Origin: Actinomycetes bacterium
GTDB taxonomy: Bacteria > Actinomycetota > Actinomycetes > Actinomycetales > Actinomycetaceae
Length of the DNA: 23,905 bases
Direction of reading: 5' to 3'
Assembly (NCBI GenBank): GCA_023426345.1
Contig: JAFAAX010000038.1
Coordinates: 1 to 23,905, forward strand
Below, piece by piece: positions 7,005 through 14,098 of the stretch (its first letter is position 1; every line of letters begins with the position of its first letter). Below the pieces are notes generated by a model that was given only the letters and a program-made list of their open reading frames with translations, made no database searches and had not been told where the DNA came from. The translations under genes were made by a program, and so were the position numbers.

Positions 7005-7532
7005 ATGAGCAATGCGACGGACGGCGCCCCGACGGGCGATCCGGTGGACGCGGTGCGCCTCACCCACATCGACGAGCACGGCGACGCCCGCATGGTCGAC
7101 GTCTCCGGCAAGCCGGTCACCCTGCGCGAAGGCCGCGCCCGGGCCTTCGTCGCCTGCTCCGCGCCGATCATGCGCGCGCTCGCCGATGACACCGTGCCGA
7201 AGGGCGACGCGCTGGCCGTCGCCCGCATCGCCGGGATCGCGGCCGCCAAGCGCACGCCCGAGCTGCTGCCCCTGGCCCACCCGATCCGCCTCGACCACGT
7301 CCAAGTCCGCCTGGAGATGGCCGAGGACGGCGTCGCGATCACCACCGTCGTCCGCGCCGTCGACCGCACGGGAGTGGAGATGGAGGCGCTCACCGCCGCC
7401 ACCGTGGCCGCCCTGGCGCTGGTCCACATGGTCAAGGGCGTGGACCGCGGCGTGGCGTTGGTGCGCGCCGAGGTCACCTTCAAGTCCGGGGGCCGCTCAG
7501 GGACCTGGACGCGGCCCCGTCCCGCTGGCTGA
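7005..7532 (+). CDS. moaC: Cyclic pyranopterin monophosphate synthase MoaC
   Basis: MoaC converts 3',8-cyclo-GTP made by MoaA to cyclic pyranopterin monophosphate. The 175-residue product carries the conserved core KGDALAVARIAGIAAAKRT, then PELLPLAHPI, DRTGVEMEALTAATVAAL and HMVKGVDRG with the catalytic lysine/aspartate pair. The ATG at 7005 follows GAGGAAT at about 7 nt. It stands divergent from moaE, with a shared 127-bp regulatory gap, and is followed by a repeat-bearing gap and then moeA in the same direction. Confidence 0.96.
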   Translation: MSNATDGAPTGDPVDAVRLTHIDEHGDARMVDVSGKPVTLREGRARAFVACSAPIMRALADDTVPKGDALAVARIAGIAAAKRTPELLPLAHPIRLDHVQVRLEMAEDGVAITTVVRAVDRTGVEMEALTAATVAALALVHMVKGVDRGVALVRAEVTFKSGGRSGTWTRPRPAG

Positions 7533-7541
7533 GATCTCCGC

Positions 7542-7584
7542 CGACTTCGGTCCTCTTCTCCCGCGACTTCGGTCCTTCCTCCCG
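7542..7584. repeat. 22-bp repeat array C2 between moaC and moeA
   Basis: One 22-bp unit beginning CGACTTCGGTCCTCTTCTCC (7542-7563) is followed by a 21-bp copy (7564-7584) and then by a degenerate inverted copy, GACCGATCCCGG (about 7589-7600). This is the same layout as array C1. It lies in the 143-bp gap before moeA. Confidence 0.85.
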
Positions 7585-7675
7585 CCGAGACCGATCCCGG
7601 CCGGGCCCGACCGCTCCGCCGCCACCCGTCCCGCCCGCTGGGCCCGCCCCTCCCTCCGACTGAAAGGTCATCGCC

Positions 7676-8941
7676 GTGATCACCCCTGAGGAGTACCTCG
7701 ATCAGCTACTCGTCGCCCTCGTCCCCGCCCCGACAGCGACGGAGACCGTTCCGGCCCGTCTCGCCGCGGGGCGGACGCTGGCCGAGGACGCGGTGGCCGC
7801 GCTGTCGGTCCCCCCGTTCAGGAACTCGGCGATGGACGGGTTCGCCGTCCGGGCCGCCGACCTGGTCGGAGAGGGCCCCTGGACGCTGCCGGTGTCCGGG
7901 GACGTGCCCGCCGGGTCCAGCGCTGCCGCGCCCCTGGCTGCCGGCCACGCCATCCGCATCATGACGGGCGCGCCCGTGCCCACAGACGCCGATGCCGTCG
8001 TCAGGGTCGAGGACACGGACGCGCGATACGACGCACCAGAGGCGCCCTCGTCAGTGACGATCGTCCGGGCGCCGGCCGCGGGCGCGAACGTTCGCGACGC
8101 GGGGGAGGACATCGCGGCGGGCGACATCGCCCTGGACGCCGGCGAGGTCCTGTCCCCGCTGGCCCCGGCCTCGCTGGCCGCCGCGGGCATCGACCGGGTC
8201 GTCGTGCGACGTCGGCCGCGCGTCGCCGTCGTGTCGACGGGCGCGGAGCTCGCGGACGTGGCGGCCGCCGCGGGCCCGGACAGCACCGGGACGGGAGCCG
8301 ACGCGCTGATCCCGGACTCCGACTCCCTCATCGTCACCGCGTTGGCCGAGCGCGCCGGCGGACAGGTCGTCGCGGTCCTCCGCACCGACGACGACCCCGG
8401 CCACCTCTGGGACGCGCTGGTCGCGGCCGCCGAGGACGCCGACCTGGTCGTCACCACTGGCGGCATCTCGATGGGCGCGCGCGACGTCGTCAAGCAGGCC
8501 GGGCGCGCGCACGGGTTCACCTTCGAGAAGGTCGCGATGCAGCCGGGCAAGCCCCAGGGCCACGGCGTCATCGAGACGGCGGGCGGGCGTCGCGTCGGTG
8601 TGCTGGCCCTGCCGGGGAACCCAGTGTCCGTCGCGGTGTCGTTCACCCTGTTCGGCGTGCCGCTGCTGCGCGGCATGCTGGGGCTAGGCGACGCGCCCCG
8701 TCTGTTCGCGGTGGCCGGGGACGCGTGGACGCGCCGCGACGGGCGGCGCCAGTACCTGCCCGCGCGCCTGAGCGCGGCGCCGGAGCCGGGCGGCGCGCCC
8801 GTCGTCGCGCCCGTCCATCCGCGCGGGTCGGCCTCCCACCTGGTCGCGGCGCTGCATGCGGCGGACGTCCTGGCGGTCGTGCCCGCCGATGTCTCCACCG
8901 TCGAGCGGGGCGACGTCCTGGAGATCCTCCCCCTCCAGTGA
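7676..8941 (+). CDS. moeA: Molybdopterin molybdenumtransferase MoeA
   Basis: MoeA inserts molybdenum into adenylylated molybdopterin. The 421-residue product has the expected landmarks in order: PPFRNSAMDGFAVRAAD (about 45-60), HAIRIMTGAPVPTDADAVVR, VVSTGAELADV, TTGGISMGARDVVKQ in the MoCF domain (about 260-275), and ALPGNPVSVAVSFTLF. The C-terminal domain IV is present. The start is GTG at 7676 with AAAGG 8 nt upstream. It converges on the mog-like gene across a gap containing a motif-pair hairpin. Confidence 0.96.
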   Translation: MITPEEYLDQLLVALVPAPTATETVPARLAAGRTLAEDAVAALSVPPFRNSAMDGFAVRAADLVGEGPWTLPVSGDVPAGSSAAAPLAAGHAIRIMTGAPVPTDADAVVRVEDTDARYDAPEAPSSVTIVRAPAAGANVRDAGEDIAAGDIALDAGEVLSPLAPASLAAAGIDRVVVRRRPRVAVVSTGAELADVAAAAGPDSTGTGADALIPDSDSLIVTALAERAGGQVVAVLRTDDDPGHLWDALVAAAEDADLVVTTGGISMGARDVVKQAGRAHGFTFEKVAMQPGKPQGHGVIETAGGRRVGVLALPGNPVSVAVSFTLFGVPLLRGMLGLGDAPRLFAVAGDAWTRRDGRRQYLPARLSAAPEPGGAPVVAPVHPRGSASHLVAALHAADVLAVVPADVSTVERGDVLEILPLQ

Positions 8942-8994
8942 CGAGGACGCCCGCTCACGGGTCTGCTGGCACCGGGAGGGGGGTCGCCCTCGTC
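8940..8994. terminator. Motif-pair inverted repeat between convergent moeA and mog
   Basis: GACGAGGACG (8940-8949, overlapping the moeA stop) and CGCCCTCGTC (8985-8994) are inverted copies, one mismatch, 35 nt apart. A smaller hairpin, CCCG-CTCA-CGGG, lies between them. The arrangement repeats that at the moaD-moaE junction, but with a longer loop. Confidence 0.4.
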
Positions 8995-9033
8995 GATGAG
9001 AGGTGTTCACAGGCCGACGCGGAAGAGACGACC

Positions 9034-9597
9034 TCAGTGGTCACCGCCGGCCATCTGGTCGACGGCGTGGCGGACGACCGGCAGCAAGACGGCAACAGCG
9101 TCACGGACGCCGCCCGGGGAGCCCGGGGCGTTGACGACCAGGACGTGGCGGACGGCCGGGACCGAGCCACCGGAGTCGCCCTCGTCACGGGAGGGGACGC
9201 CGCCGCCGGACGCCTCGCCGGGGACGGGGACCTCGCAGATCCCGACACGGCCGCGCGACAGTGCTGACGTCACGATGCCGTGGCTGGTGCCCTGCGCGCG
9301 GATCGCGTCGGCCAGGCCCGGGACCTCCCGGGCGATCAGGCCGTCCATCGCCTCCGGCGTGACATCGCGCGGCCCCAGGCCGGTGCCTCCGGTGGTGAGG
9401 ACCACATCGGCGCCGTCGCGGGCGGCGGCCCGGACCGCGTCACGGATCCGCTCGATGTCATCGGGGACGACGTCGGCCAGGGAGGCGTCACAGCCGCCCT
9501 CGGCGAGCAGGCGGACCGCCTCGGGACCAGAGAGGTCCTCTCGCTCGCCTTTGCTGGAACGGTCGGACACCGTGATGACGGCGATGCGCGGATTCAC
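9034..9597 (-). CDS. Mog/MoaB-family molybdopterin adenylyltransferase
   Basis: This family adenylylates molybdopterin before MoeA inserts the metal. The 187-residue product begins MNPRIAVITVSDRSSKGERE and has the MPT-binding motif VLTTGGTGLGPRDVTPEA (about 67-83), then SHGIVTSALSRGRVGICE and VLVVNAPGSPGGVRDA. Between the last two, residues about 124-150 form a Gly/Ser/Pro-rich insertion that includes Asp-Glu-Gly encoded by the dispersed GACGAGGGCG motif; relatives normally have a short link there. The GTG start at 9597 lies 6 nt after CATCCT, suggesting leaderless expression. mog and moaB cannot be separated by sequence alone. Confidence 0.92.
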   Translation of the reverse strand: MNPRIAVITVSDRSSKGEREDLSGPEAVRLLAEGGCDASLADVVPDDIERIRDAVRAAARDGADVVLTTGGTGLGPRDVTPEAMDGLIAREVPGLADAIRAQGTSHGIVTSALSRGRVGICEVPVPGEASGGGVPSRDEGDSGGSVPAVRHVLVVNAPGSPGGVRDAVAVLLPVVRHAVDQMAGGDH

Positions 9598-9603
9598 AAG
9601 GAC

Positions 9604-9609
9604 AGGATG
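9604..9609 (-). promoter_or_regulatory. -10 element of the mog-like gene (leaderless type)
   Basis: On the minus strand CATCCT ends 6 nt before the GTG at 9597, with no ribosome binding site between. Confidence 0.45.
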
Positions 9610-9631
9610 CCACGCTGACCGGCGCGTCCGC

Positions 9632-9675
9632 CGACTTCGGTGCTCTTCTCCCGCGACTTCGGTGCTCTTCTCCGG
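9632..9675. repeat. 22-bp repeat array C3 upstream of mog
   Basis: Two 22-bp units beginning CGACTTCGGTGCTCTTCTCC (9632-9653 and 9654-9675) are nearly identical. A degenerate third copy, GAGTTCGGTCGCTC, follows. Confidence 0.88.
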
Positions 9676-10034
9676 TGAGTTCGGTCGCTCGCTGGGACTC
9701 GGCCACCGGGCTCTCCCGTTCCCCGCTGTCTCGGTGTCGTGCTCCTTGACGAGGACGGCGCCGGCTTCGCCGACGCCCCTCGGCAAGCCAGCCGATCCGG
9801 TGCGGTGGCGCTGCGGTTCACGAGGGCCCAGGCCGGTCGGCCGTGCCGGTCAGACTGAGCGCGTGTCACAGCTGAAGACCGGTTTCCAGGCCCTCCCACG
9901 AGCGCTGAGGCACAGTGCGACCGGCATCAGCGCCCCTCACGCATAGCACCGCAGCCCGCATCCGTCCGGGACACCCGGCGTGTGAGAGAGTCGACGTCCT
10001 CCCACCTCACCGTTTCCACCCGTCTGGGACACTC

Positions 10035-10099
10035 GCCACAGATACCGGTCTCGACCGCAGGCCCGCCACCGCCCCTTCACCGAGACCGGTACCTGTGAC
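10035..10099. repeat. Inverted repeat of motif B upstream of modA
   Basis: GCCACAGATACCGGTCTCG (10035-10053) and CGAGACCGGTACCTGTGAC (10081-10099) are inverted copies matching at 17 of 19 positions around a 27-nt centre. The same motif is found repeatedly at 19855-20151. Confidence 0.85.
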
Positions 10100-10126
10100 A
10101 CCAGCACCCAGCATCAGGCACCCTCG

Positions 10127-10192
10127 CACGCCACACGAACCGAAGTCGACGCCGAACAGCACCGAAGTCGCCGCGAAACAGCACCGAAGTCG
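10127..10192. repeat. 22-bp repeat array C4 (inverted orientation)
   Basis: Three copies of the 22-bp family lie in reverse orientation. ACCGAAGTCG ends at 10148, 10170 and 10192, exactly 22 bp apart. On the minus strand the units begin CGACTTCGGTGCTGTT. Confidence 0.88.
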
Positions 10193-10284
10193 CGGGAGGG
10201 GGATTCCGGGTGTGCGGTCGGATCTCACATCAGGTTCCGCGTCTCCGGGTCGATTCCGAGTATCGCCGCGCGGACGCGGGACGA

Positions 10285-10290
10285 CTAGAC
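10285..10290 (+). promoter_or_regulatory. Candidate -10 of modA
   Basis: TAGACT would start transcription near 10297, leaving a leader of about 110 nt. The leader has small GC hairpins, GGGAAACCC and CCGC-GAAC-GCGG near 10330-10355. A CCGCGTC/GACGCGG inverted repeat lies upstream (about 10244-10277). Confidence 0.4.
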
Positions 10291-10409
10291 TCGCTGACAT
10301 GCCCGGTCGCGGCCCTGCGGGGTCTCGGCGGGAAACCCACCGCGAACGCGGCGCCAGCATGGTGCGACCGCCGTTGCCGCGTCCATTCCCTCTCACTCAG
10401 GAGTCCTTC

Positions 10410-11252
10410 ATGCGACTACCCTCCTCCCTCTCCGCCGTGGCGCTGGCCGCCGTGGCCGCGCTCGGCCTGGCGGCGTGCTCCTCCGGCGACGCCCAGTCCG
10501 ACACCGGCGCCTCCGCGTCCGGTGCCGACACCGCCCAGTCGAGCCCGTCGGCCGCCACCACCGAGGACGCCACCGCGATCACCGTCTTCGCCGCGGCCTC
10601 CCTCAAGGACGCCTTCCCCGAGATCGCCGACACCGTCCTGGCCGAGCAGCACCCGGGCGTCACCGTCACGTTCAACTTCGCCGGGTCCTCCGACCTCATC
10701 GATCAGATGGCCGGCGGCGCCCCCGCCGACGTCTTCGCATCCGCGGACAAGAAGAACATGGACAAGGCCGTCGAGCAGTCGCTGGTCGACGACGCCACGA
10801 ACGTCTCCTTCGCCTCCAACACGCTGGCCCTGGTCACCCCGCCCGACAATCCGGCCGGCGTGACGGGCGTCGACAGCTCCCTGGACAACGCGGACCTGGT
10901 GATCTGCGCCGAGGGCGTCCCCTGCGGCAACGCCACGATCAAGCTGGAGGAGGCCCTGGGCGTCACGCTGCATCCGGTCTCCGAGGAGCAGTCGGTCACC
11001 GACGTCCTGGGCAAGGTCGAGAACGGCGAGGCCGACGCCGGCATCGTCTACGTCACCGACGCCAAGGGCGCGGGCGACAAGGTCACGACCATCCAGATCA
11101 CGGGCGCGGACTCCATCATCAACGACTACCGCATCGCCGTGACGGCCGAGCCCTCCGACAAGCAGGCCGCCCAGTGGTTCCTCGACGCCGTCAACTCCGA
11201 CGCCGGCCAGAAGATCCTCGCCAACTACGGCTTCGCCGGCCCGCTGAGCTGA
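10410..11252 (+). CDS. modA: Molybdate ABC transporter substrate-binding lipoprotein ModA
   Basis: ModA captures molybdate (or tungstate) outside the membrane for ModBC. The 280-residue product has a lipoprotein signal with lipobox LGLAAC (cysteine about residue 26) followed by a Ser/Ala-rich linker. The mature fold starts ITVFAAASLKDAFPEIAD, and typical anion-site segments follow: NFAGSSDLIDQMAGGAPADVFASAD, and GEADAGIVYVTDA near the end. AGGAG lies 6 nt before the ATG at 10410. An in-frame ATG at 10299 would add a non-signal extension and is unlikely. modBC follows after 11 bp. A strong hairpin just downstream may raise the modA:modBC expression ratio. Confidence 0.95.
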   Translation: MRLPSSLSAVALAAVAALGLAACSSGDAQSDTGASASGADTAQSSPSAATTEDATAITVFAAASLKDAFPEIADTVLAEQHPGVTVTFNFAGSSDLIDQMAGGAPADVFASADKKNMDKAVEQSLVDDATNVSFASNTLALVTPPDNPAGVTGVDSSLDNADLVICAEGVPCGNATIKLEEALGVTLHPVSEEQSVTDVLGKVENGEADAGIVYVTDAKGAGDKVTTIQITGADSIINDYRIAVTAEPSDKQAAQWFLDAVNSDAGQKILANYGFAGPLS

Positions 11253-11263
11253 CCGGACCGACC

Positions 11264-13594
11264 GTGCCCCCACGCACGACCGCGGAGGCGCCCGGCGCCC
11301 CCTCGGCGCCGGGCGCATCCGGCATGTCCGGCGCCCTTCCCCCAGCCCCTTCCGCCGCCAACGACTCCGCCGCCACCGCCTCCACCGCCAACGACTCCCC
11401 CGCCGCCCCGGAGCCGCGGGGCGCCGACCGGCCCGGCCACGCGGGGCCGCCCTCGTCGATGAGGGCCCCCCGCCGCGCGACCGGCCTGGCGCCGCGGTGG
11501 ATGTCGGTCCCGGCCGTCATCGCGCTCACGTTCCTGCTGGTGCCGTTCCTCGGCATCCTCACCGGCGCCGACTGGCGGGACTTCCCCGCGCTCATCGCCT
11601 CGGAGGCGTCGCTGGACGCGCTGCGCCTGTCGGCGATCACGACGCTGTCCTCGACCGTCGTCTCCGCCGCGTTCGGCATCCCCGTCGCCTACTGGATCGC
11701 CGCCGGCAGCGGCCCGGAGGCCTCGCCCGCGCGCCAGGCCGGCGCGAAGATCTGCCGGACCCTGGTCAACCTGCCGATCGTCCTGCCCCCCGTCGTCGCG
11801 GGCCTGGCGCTGCTGCTGGTCTTCGGCAAACGCGGGCTGATCGGCCAATTCCTGGCGATCGCGGGCATCCGCGTCGGATTCACGACGATCGCCGTCATCA
11901 TCGCGCAAGTCTTCGTCGCGATGCCCTACCTCATCGTGTCCCTGGAGGGGGCGTTGCGCACCCGCGGCTTCGATCTGGAGCGCACCGCCCGCTCGCTGGG
12001 CGCCTCGCGCACGCGCGTCCTGCGCACCATCACTCTGCCGCTGTCGGCGCCCGCGATCGCCTCGGGCCTGGCGCTCACCTTCTCCCGCTCGCTGGGCGAG
12101 TTCGGCGCCACCCTGACCTTCGCCGGCTCCCTGCAGGGCACCACCCGCACGCTGCCGCTCGCGATCTACCTGGCGCGCGAGTCCGACACCGCCTCCGCCC
12201 TGTCCATGGCGATCGTGTTGATCGCCGTGGCGGCGCTGGTCGTGGGCGTGTCCGTCTTCGCCACGTCGCGCTGGCAGGCGCGCCTGTTCCCGACCGCACC
12301 GCCCCCCGCCGACGCGTTCACCGATCCCGCGCCCACCGTCGCCCCCATTGACGAGGACGGCGCCGGGCGCTCCGCGCCCGGCGCGGCAGACGCGCCGGAT
12401 GCAGCGGGCGCTGAGGGCGCGCGCTCAGGCGGACGGCACACAATTGTCGATACCACCCACGCGGACGCGCTGGCGTCTGCGCAGGTCGCAGGCTTCTCGG
12501 GGAAAGCCGACCCGTCGGGTTCCCCGACCATTTGGTGTCATCGACGTTCCCAGGGTCCCGAGATCCGCATCGACGCCGAGGTCGCCGCCCGCGATGTCCG
12601 CCTGAACGCGCATCTTGCCCCCGGGGTCGTCACGGCCGCGATCGGCCCGAACGGGTCCGGCAAGTCGACCCTCATCGGGTTGCTGTCCGGCGAGATCGTC
12701 CCGGACTCCGGCAGCATCGAGTTCGGTCCCGCGCCGGATGGGGACCACGGGCCGACCATCGCCCTGCTCAGCCAGCGGGCGCTGCTGTTCCCGCACATGA
12801 ATGTCCTGGACAACGCGATGTACGGCCTGCGGGCGCGCGGCGTGCCGGAGGCGCAGGCGCGGCGCCGCGCCCTGGCCGAGTTGGACGCGCTGGGGATCGC
12901 GGGGCTGGCCCCCCGCAACGCGACGCAGCTGTCCGGCGGGCAGGCCCAGCGCGTGGCGATCGCGCGGGCGATGGTTCTGGACCCCGACGTGGTCCTGCTC
13001 GACGAGCCGATGGCCGCCCTGGACGTGCCCGTCGCCCAGACGCTGAGGCTGCAGCTGGCGGCGCGCCTCGCGGCGGCGCGGCCCACGGTGCTGCTGGCGA
13101 CCCACGATGCCGAGGACGTCGCCGCGCTGGCCACCGACGTCGTGGTCATCCGATCCGGCGAGGTCGTGCGGTCCGGGCCGTGGCGGGAGGTGCTGGAGGG
13201 TCCCGGTCCCGACGGGCCCGATGATTTCCTCCTGCACCTCACCGGACGTCAGGCCGTCGCGCTTCCCGGGCGGGAGCGGGTCGTCGTGCGGCCGTCCGAG
13301 CTGCGGCTGGAGCCGGCGGGACCGGCGACGTCCGCGGACCCCTCGGAGCCCGCGCCCGGCGATCCCGGTCCCGTCGGCCTGCCTGTGATCGTGGAGGGCC
13401 GCACCTGGAAGGACTGGGGGCCCGCTCTGGTCGTGCGCACGCCGGACGGCTCTCTGCTGACCGTGCCGATGCCGGAGGCCGCCGGGGCGTCGGGCGCTGG
13501 TGTGGAGGGCACTCGGGGGAAGGGCGCGGACGCGCGGCGCGAGCCCGCGCCCGGGGACGCCGCCGTGGTGATGCTGCGCGAACGCGGGCGGTGA
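11264..13594 (+). CDS. modBC: Fused molybdate ABC transporter permease-ATPase (ModB-ModC)
   Basis: One open frame of 776 residues joins a ModB permease to a ModC ATPase. Residues about 80-345 hold the membrane spans and the EAA coupling loop SLEGALRTRGFDLERTARSLG. Residues about 346-428 are an Ala/Pro/Asp-rich linker. The ATPase has Walker A GPNGSGKST (about 461-469), signature LSGGQAQRVAIARA (about 555), Walker B VVLLDEPMAALD and the H-switch ATHD. A C-terminal part from about residue 667 resembles a TOBE-like regulatory end. The start is uncertain: GTG 11264 directly follows modA, and ATG 11324, 11459 or 11501 are alternatives; none has a good ribosome binding site. The linker carries a GACGAGGACG motif and a perfect hairpin. 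Joining the two subunits fixes their ratio. Confidence 0.9.
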   Translation: MPPRTTAEAPGAPSAPGASGMSGALPPAPSAANDSAATASTANDSPAAPEPRGADRPGHAGPPSSMRAPRRATGLAPRWMSVPAVIALTFLLVPFLGILTGADWRDFPALIASEASLDALRLSAITTLSSTVVSAAFGIPVAYWIAAGSGPEASPARQAGAKICRTLVNLPIVLPPVVAGLALLLVFGKRGLIGQFLAIAGIRVGFTTIAVIIAQVFVAMPYLIVSLEGALRTRGFDLERTARSLGASRTRVLRTITLPLSAPAIASGLALTFSRSLGEFGATLTFAGSLQGTTRTLPLAIYLARESDTASALSMAIVLIAVAALVVGVSVFATSRWQARLFPTAPPPADAFTDPAPTVAPIDEDGAGRSAPGAADAPDAAGAEGARSGGRHTIVDTTHADALASAQVAGFSGKADPSGSPTIWCHRRSQGPEIRIDAEVAARDVRLNAHLAPGVVTAAIGPNGSGKSTLIGLLSGEIVPDSGSIEFGPAPDGDHGPTIALLSQRALLFPHMNVLDNAMYGLRARGVPEAQARRRALAELDALGIAGLAPRNATQLSGGQAQRVAIARAMVLDPDVVLLDEPMAALDVPVAQTLRLQLAARLAAARPTVLLATHDAEDVAALATDVVVIRSGEVVRSGPWREVLEGPGPDGPDDFLLHLTGRQAVALPGRERVVVRPSELRLEPAGPATSADPSEPAPGDPGPVGLPVIVEGRTWKDWGPALVVRTPDGSLLTVPMPEAAGASGAGVEGTRGKGADARREPAPGDAAVVMLRERGR
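11288..11316 (+). terminator. Hairpin just after modA
   Basis: GCGCCCGGCGCC (11288-11299) pairs perfectly with GGCGCCGGGCGC (11305-11316) across a 5-nt loop, 36 bp after the modA stop. It may partly terminate transcription or protect the modA mRNA end. It lies within the modBC frame if that gene starts at 11264. Confidence 0.5.
12360..12384. repeat. Perfect hairpin inside the modB-modC linker
   Basis: GCGCCGGGCGC (12360-12370) and GCGCCCGGCGC (12374-12384) are perfectly complementary around a 3-nt TCC loop, directly after GACGAGGACG (12350-12359). It resembles the intergenic hairpins of this window but is read through as protein. Confidence 0.8.
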
Positions 13595-13608
13595 CCGGGC
13601 GGCGACGC

Positions 13609-13614
13609 TATCCT
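13609..13614 (+). promoter_or_regulatory. -10 element of the HTH-TOBE gene (leaderless type)
   Basis: TATCCT ends 6 nt before the ATG at 13621, with no ribosome binding site. It gives the regulator its own promoter just past the modBC stop. Confidence 0.5.
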
Positions 13615-13620
13615 GGGCCG

Positions 13621-14034
13621 ATGTTCGAGTACAGAGTGAGCGAGGTCGCCACCCTCGTCGGAGTGAGCGACGACTCGGTGCGCCGGTGGATCGAGCAGGG
13701 AAAGGTCCGGGCCCGGCGCGACTCGGGATCGCGGACCATGGTCGATGGCGCCAGCGTGGCGGAGTTCCTCCGAGAACGCGCGTCGGCGTCCTCCTCGCCG
13801 CAGGAGATCGACCGCGACCGGGAGCCCGTCTCGGTCCGCAACCACTTCACCGGCATCGTCACGCGCGTCGTGTCCGACGCCGTCATGAGCCAGGTCGACG
13901 TCCAGTGCGGGCCCTTCCGCGTCGTCTCCCTGATCTCGACGGAGGCCGTGCGCGAGATGGGCGTCGAGGTCGGGAGGATCGTCGTGGCCGACGCCAAGGC
14001 CACCAATGTCTCTCTGCACGTCCCCCAGGGCTAG
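13621..14034 (+). CDS. MerR-like HTH plus TOBE (molbindin) regulator, molybdate-sensing candidate
   Basis: The 137-residue product starts with an excisionase/MerR-type winged HTH: YRVSEVATLVGVSDDSVRRWIEQGKVRAR (residues about 4-32) through about 55. After a charged linker, residues about 68-137 form one TOBE/Mop domain, seen in NHFTGIVTRVVSDAVMSQVDV and IVVADAKATNVSLHV. Mop domains bind molybdate or tungstate oxyanions. No ModE-type gene is visible in this window, so this protein is the best candidate for molybdate control of the mod and moa genes; that role is inference. It lies 26 bp after modBC, and a 14-bp direct repeat (14034-14047, 14062-14075) follows its stop. Confidence 0.9.
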   Translation: MFEYRVSEVATLVGVSDDSVRRWIEQGKVRARRDSGSRTMVDGASVAEFLRERASASSSPQEIDRDREPVSVRNHFTGIVTRVVSDAVMSQVDVQCGPFRVVSLISTEAVREMGVEVGRIVVADAKATNVSLHVPQG

Positions 14035-14075
14035 CCGTCCGGCGCGCCGCGCCCGGCGCCTGCCGTCCGGCGCGC
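14034..14075. repeat. 14-bp direct repeat between the HTH-TOBE and DUF364 genes
   Basis: GCCGTCCGGCGCGC occurs at 14034-14047 and again at 14062-14075, 28 bp apart, in the 64-bp gap before the next gene. It may be a paired regulator-binding site or part of a terminator; neither is demonstrated. Confidence 0.6.
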
Positions 14076-14086
14076 ACTGAGGCGCC

Positions 14087-14092
14087 CATAAT
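14087..14092 (+). promoter_or_regulatory. -10 element of the DUF364 operon (leaderless type)
   Basis: CATAAT ends 6 nt before the GTG at 14099. No ribosome binding site is present. Confidence 0.5.
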
Positions 14093-14098
14093 GGTCGG

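Larger units (their letters stand above)
9598..10409. other. Repeat-rich divergent intergenic region between mog and modA
   Basis: I find no credible gene in this stretch of about 800 bp. It contains repeat arrays C3 (9632-9675) and C4 (10127-10192, inverted), a GACGAGGACG motif (9748-9757), a long inverted repeat of motif B (10035-10099), a candidate modA promoter (10285-10290), and a leader of about 110 nt with short hairpins. The open frame running into modA from 9915 has no family resemblance before 10410. Confidence 0.6.

Noticed and set aside
6971..7189. Leaderless 72-codon frame starting at ATG 6971 before moaC
   Set aside because: It overlaps moaC in another frame and is Arg/Gly-rich; moaC has its own ribosome binding site and clear family match.
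9915..10409. Long N-terminal extension of modA, including an ATG at 10299
   Set aside because: A lipoprotein signal and a well-spaced AGGAG place the start at 10410; the extension contains repeat array C4 and no protein character.
9598..10409. tRNA or rRNA gene in the long intergenic regions (also 3444-3819 and 19784-20250)
   Set aside because: I saw no cloverleaf with a T-loop GTTCGA-type core and CCA-side pairing, and no rRNA-like sequence.
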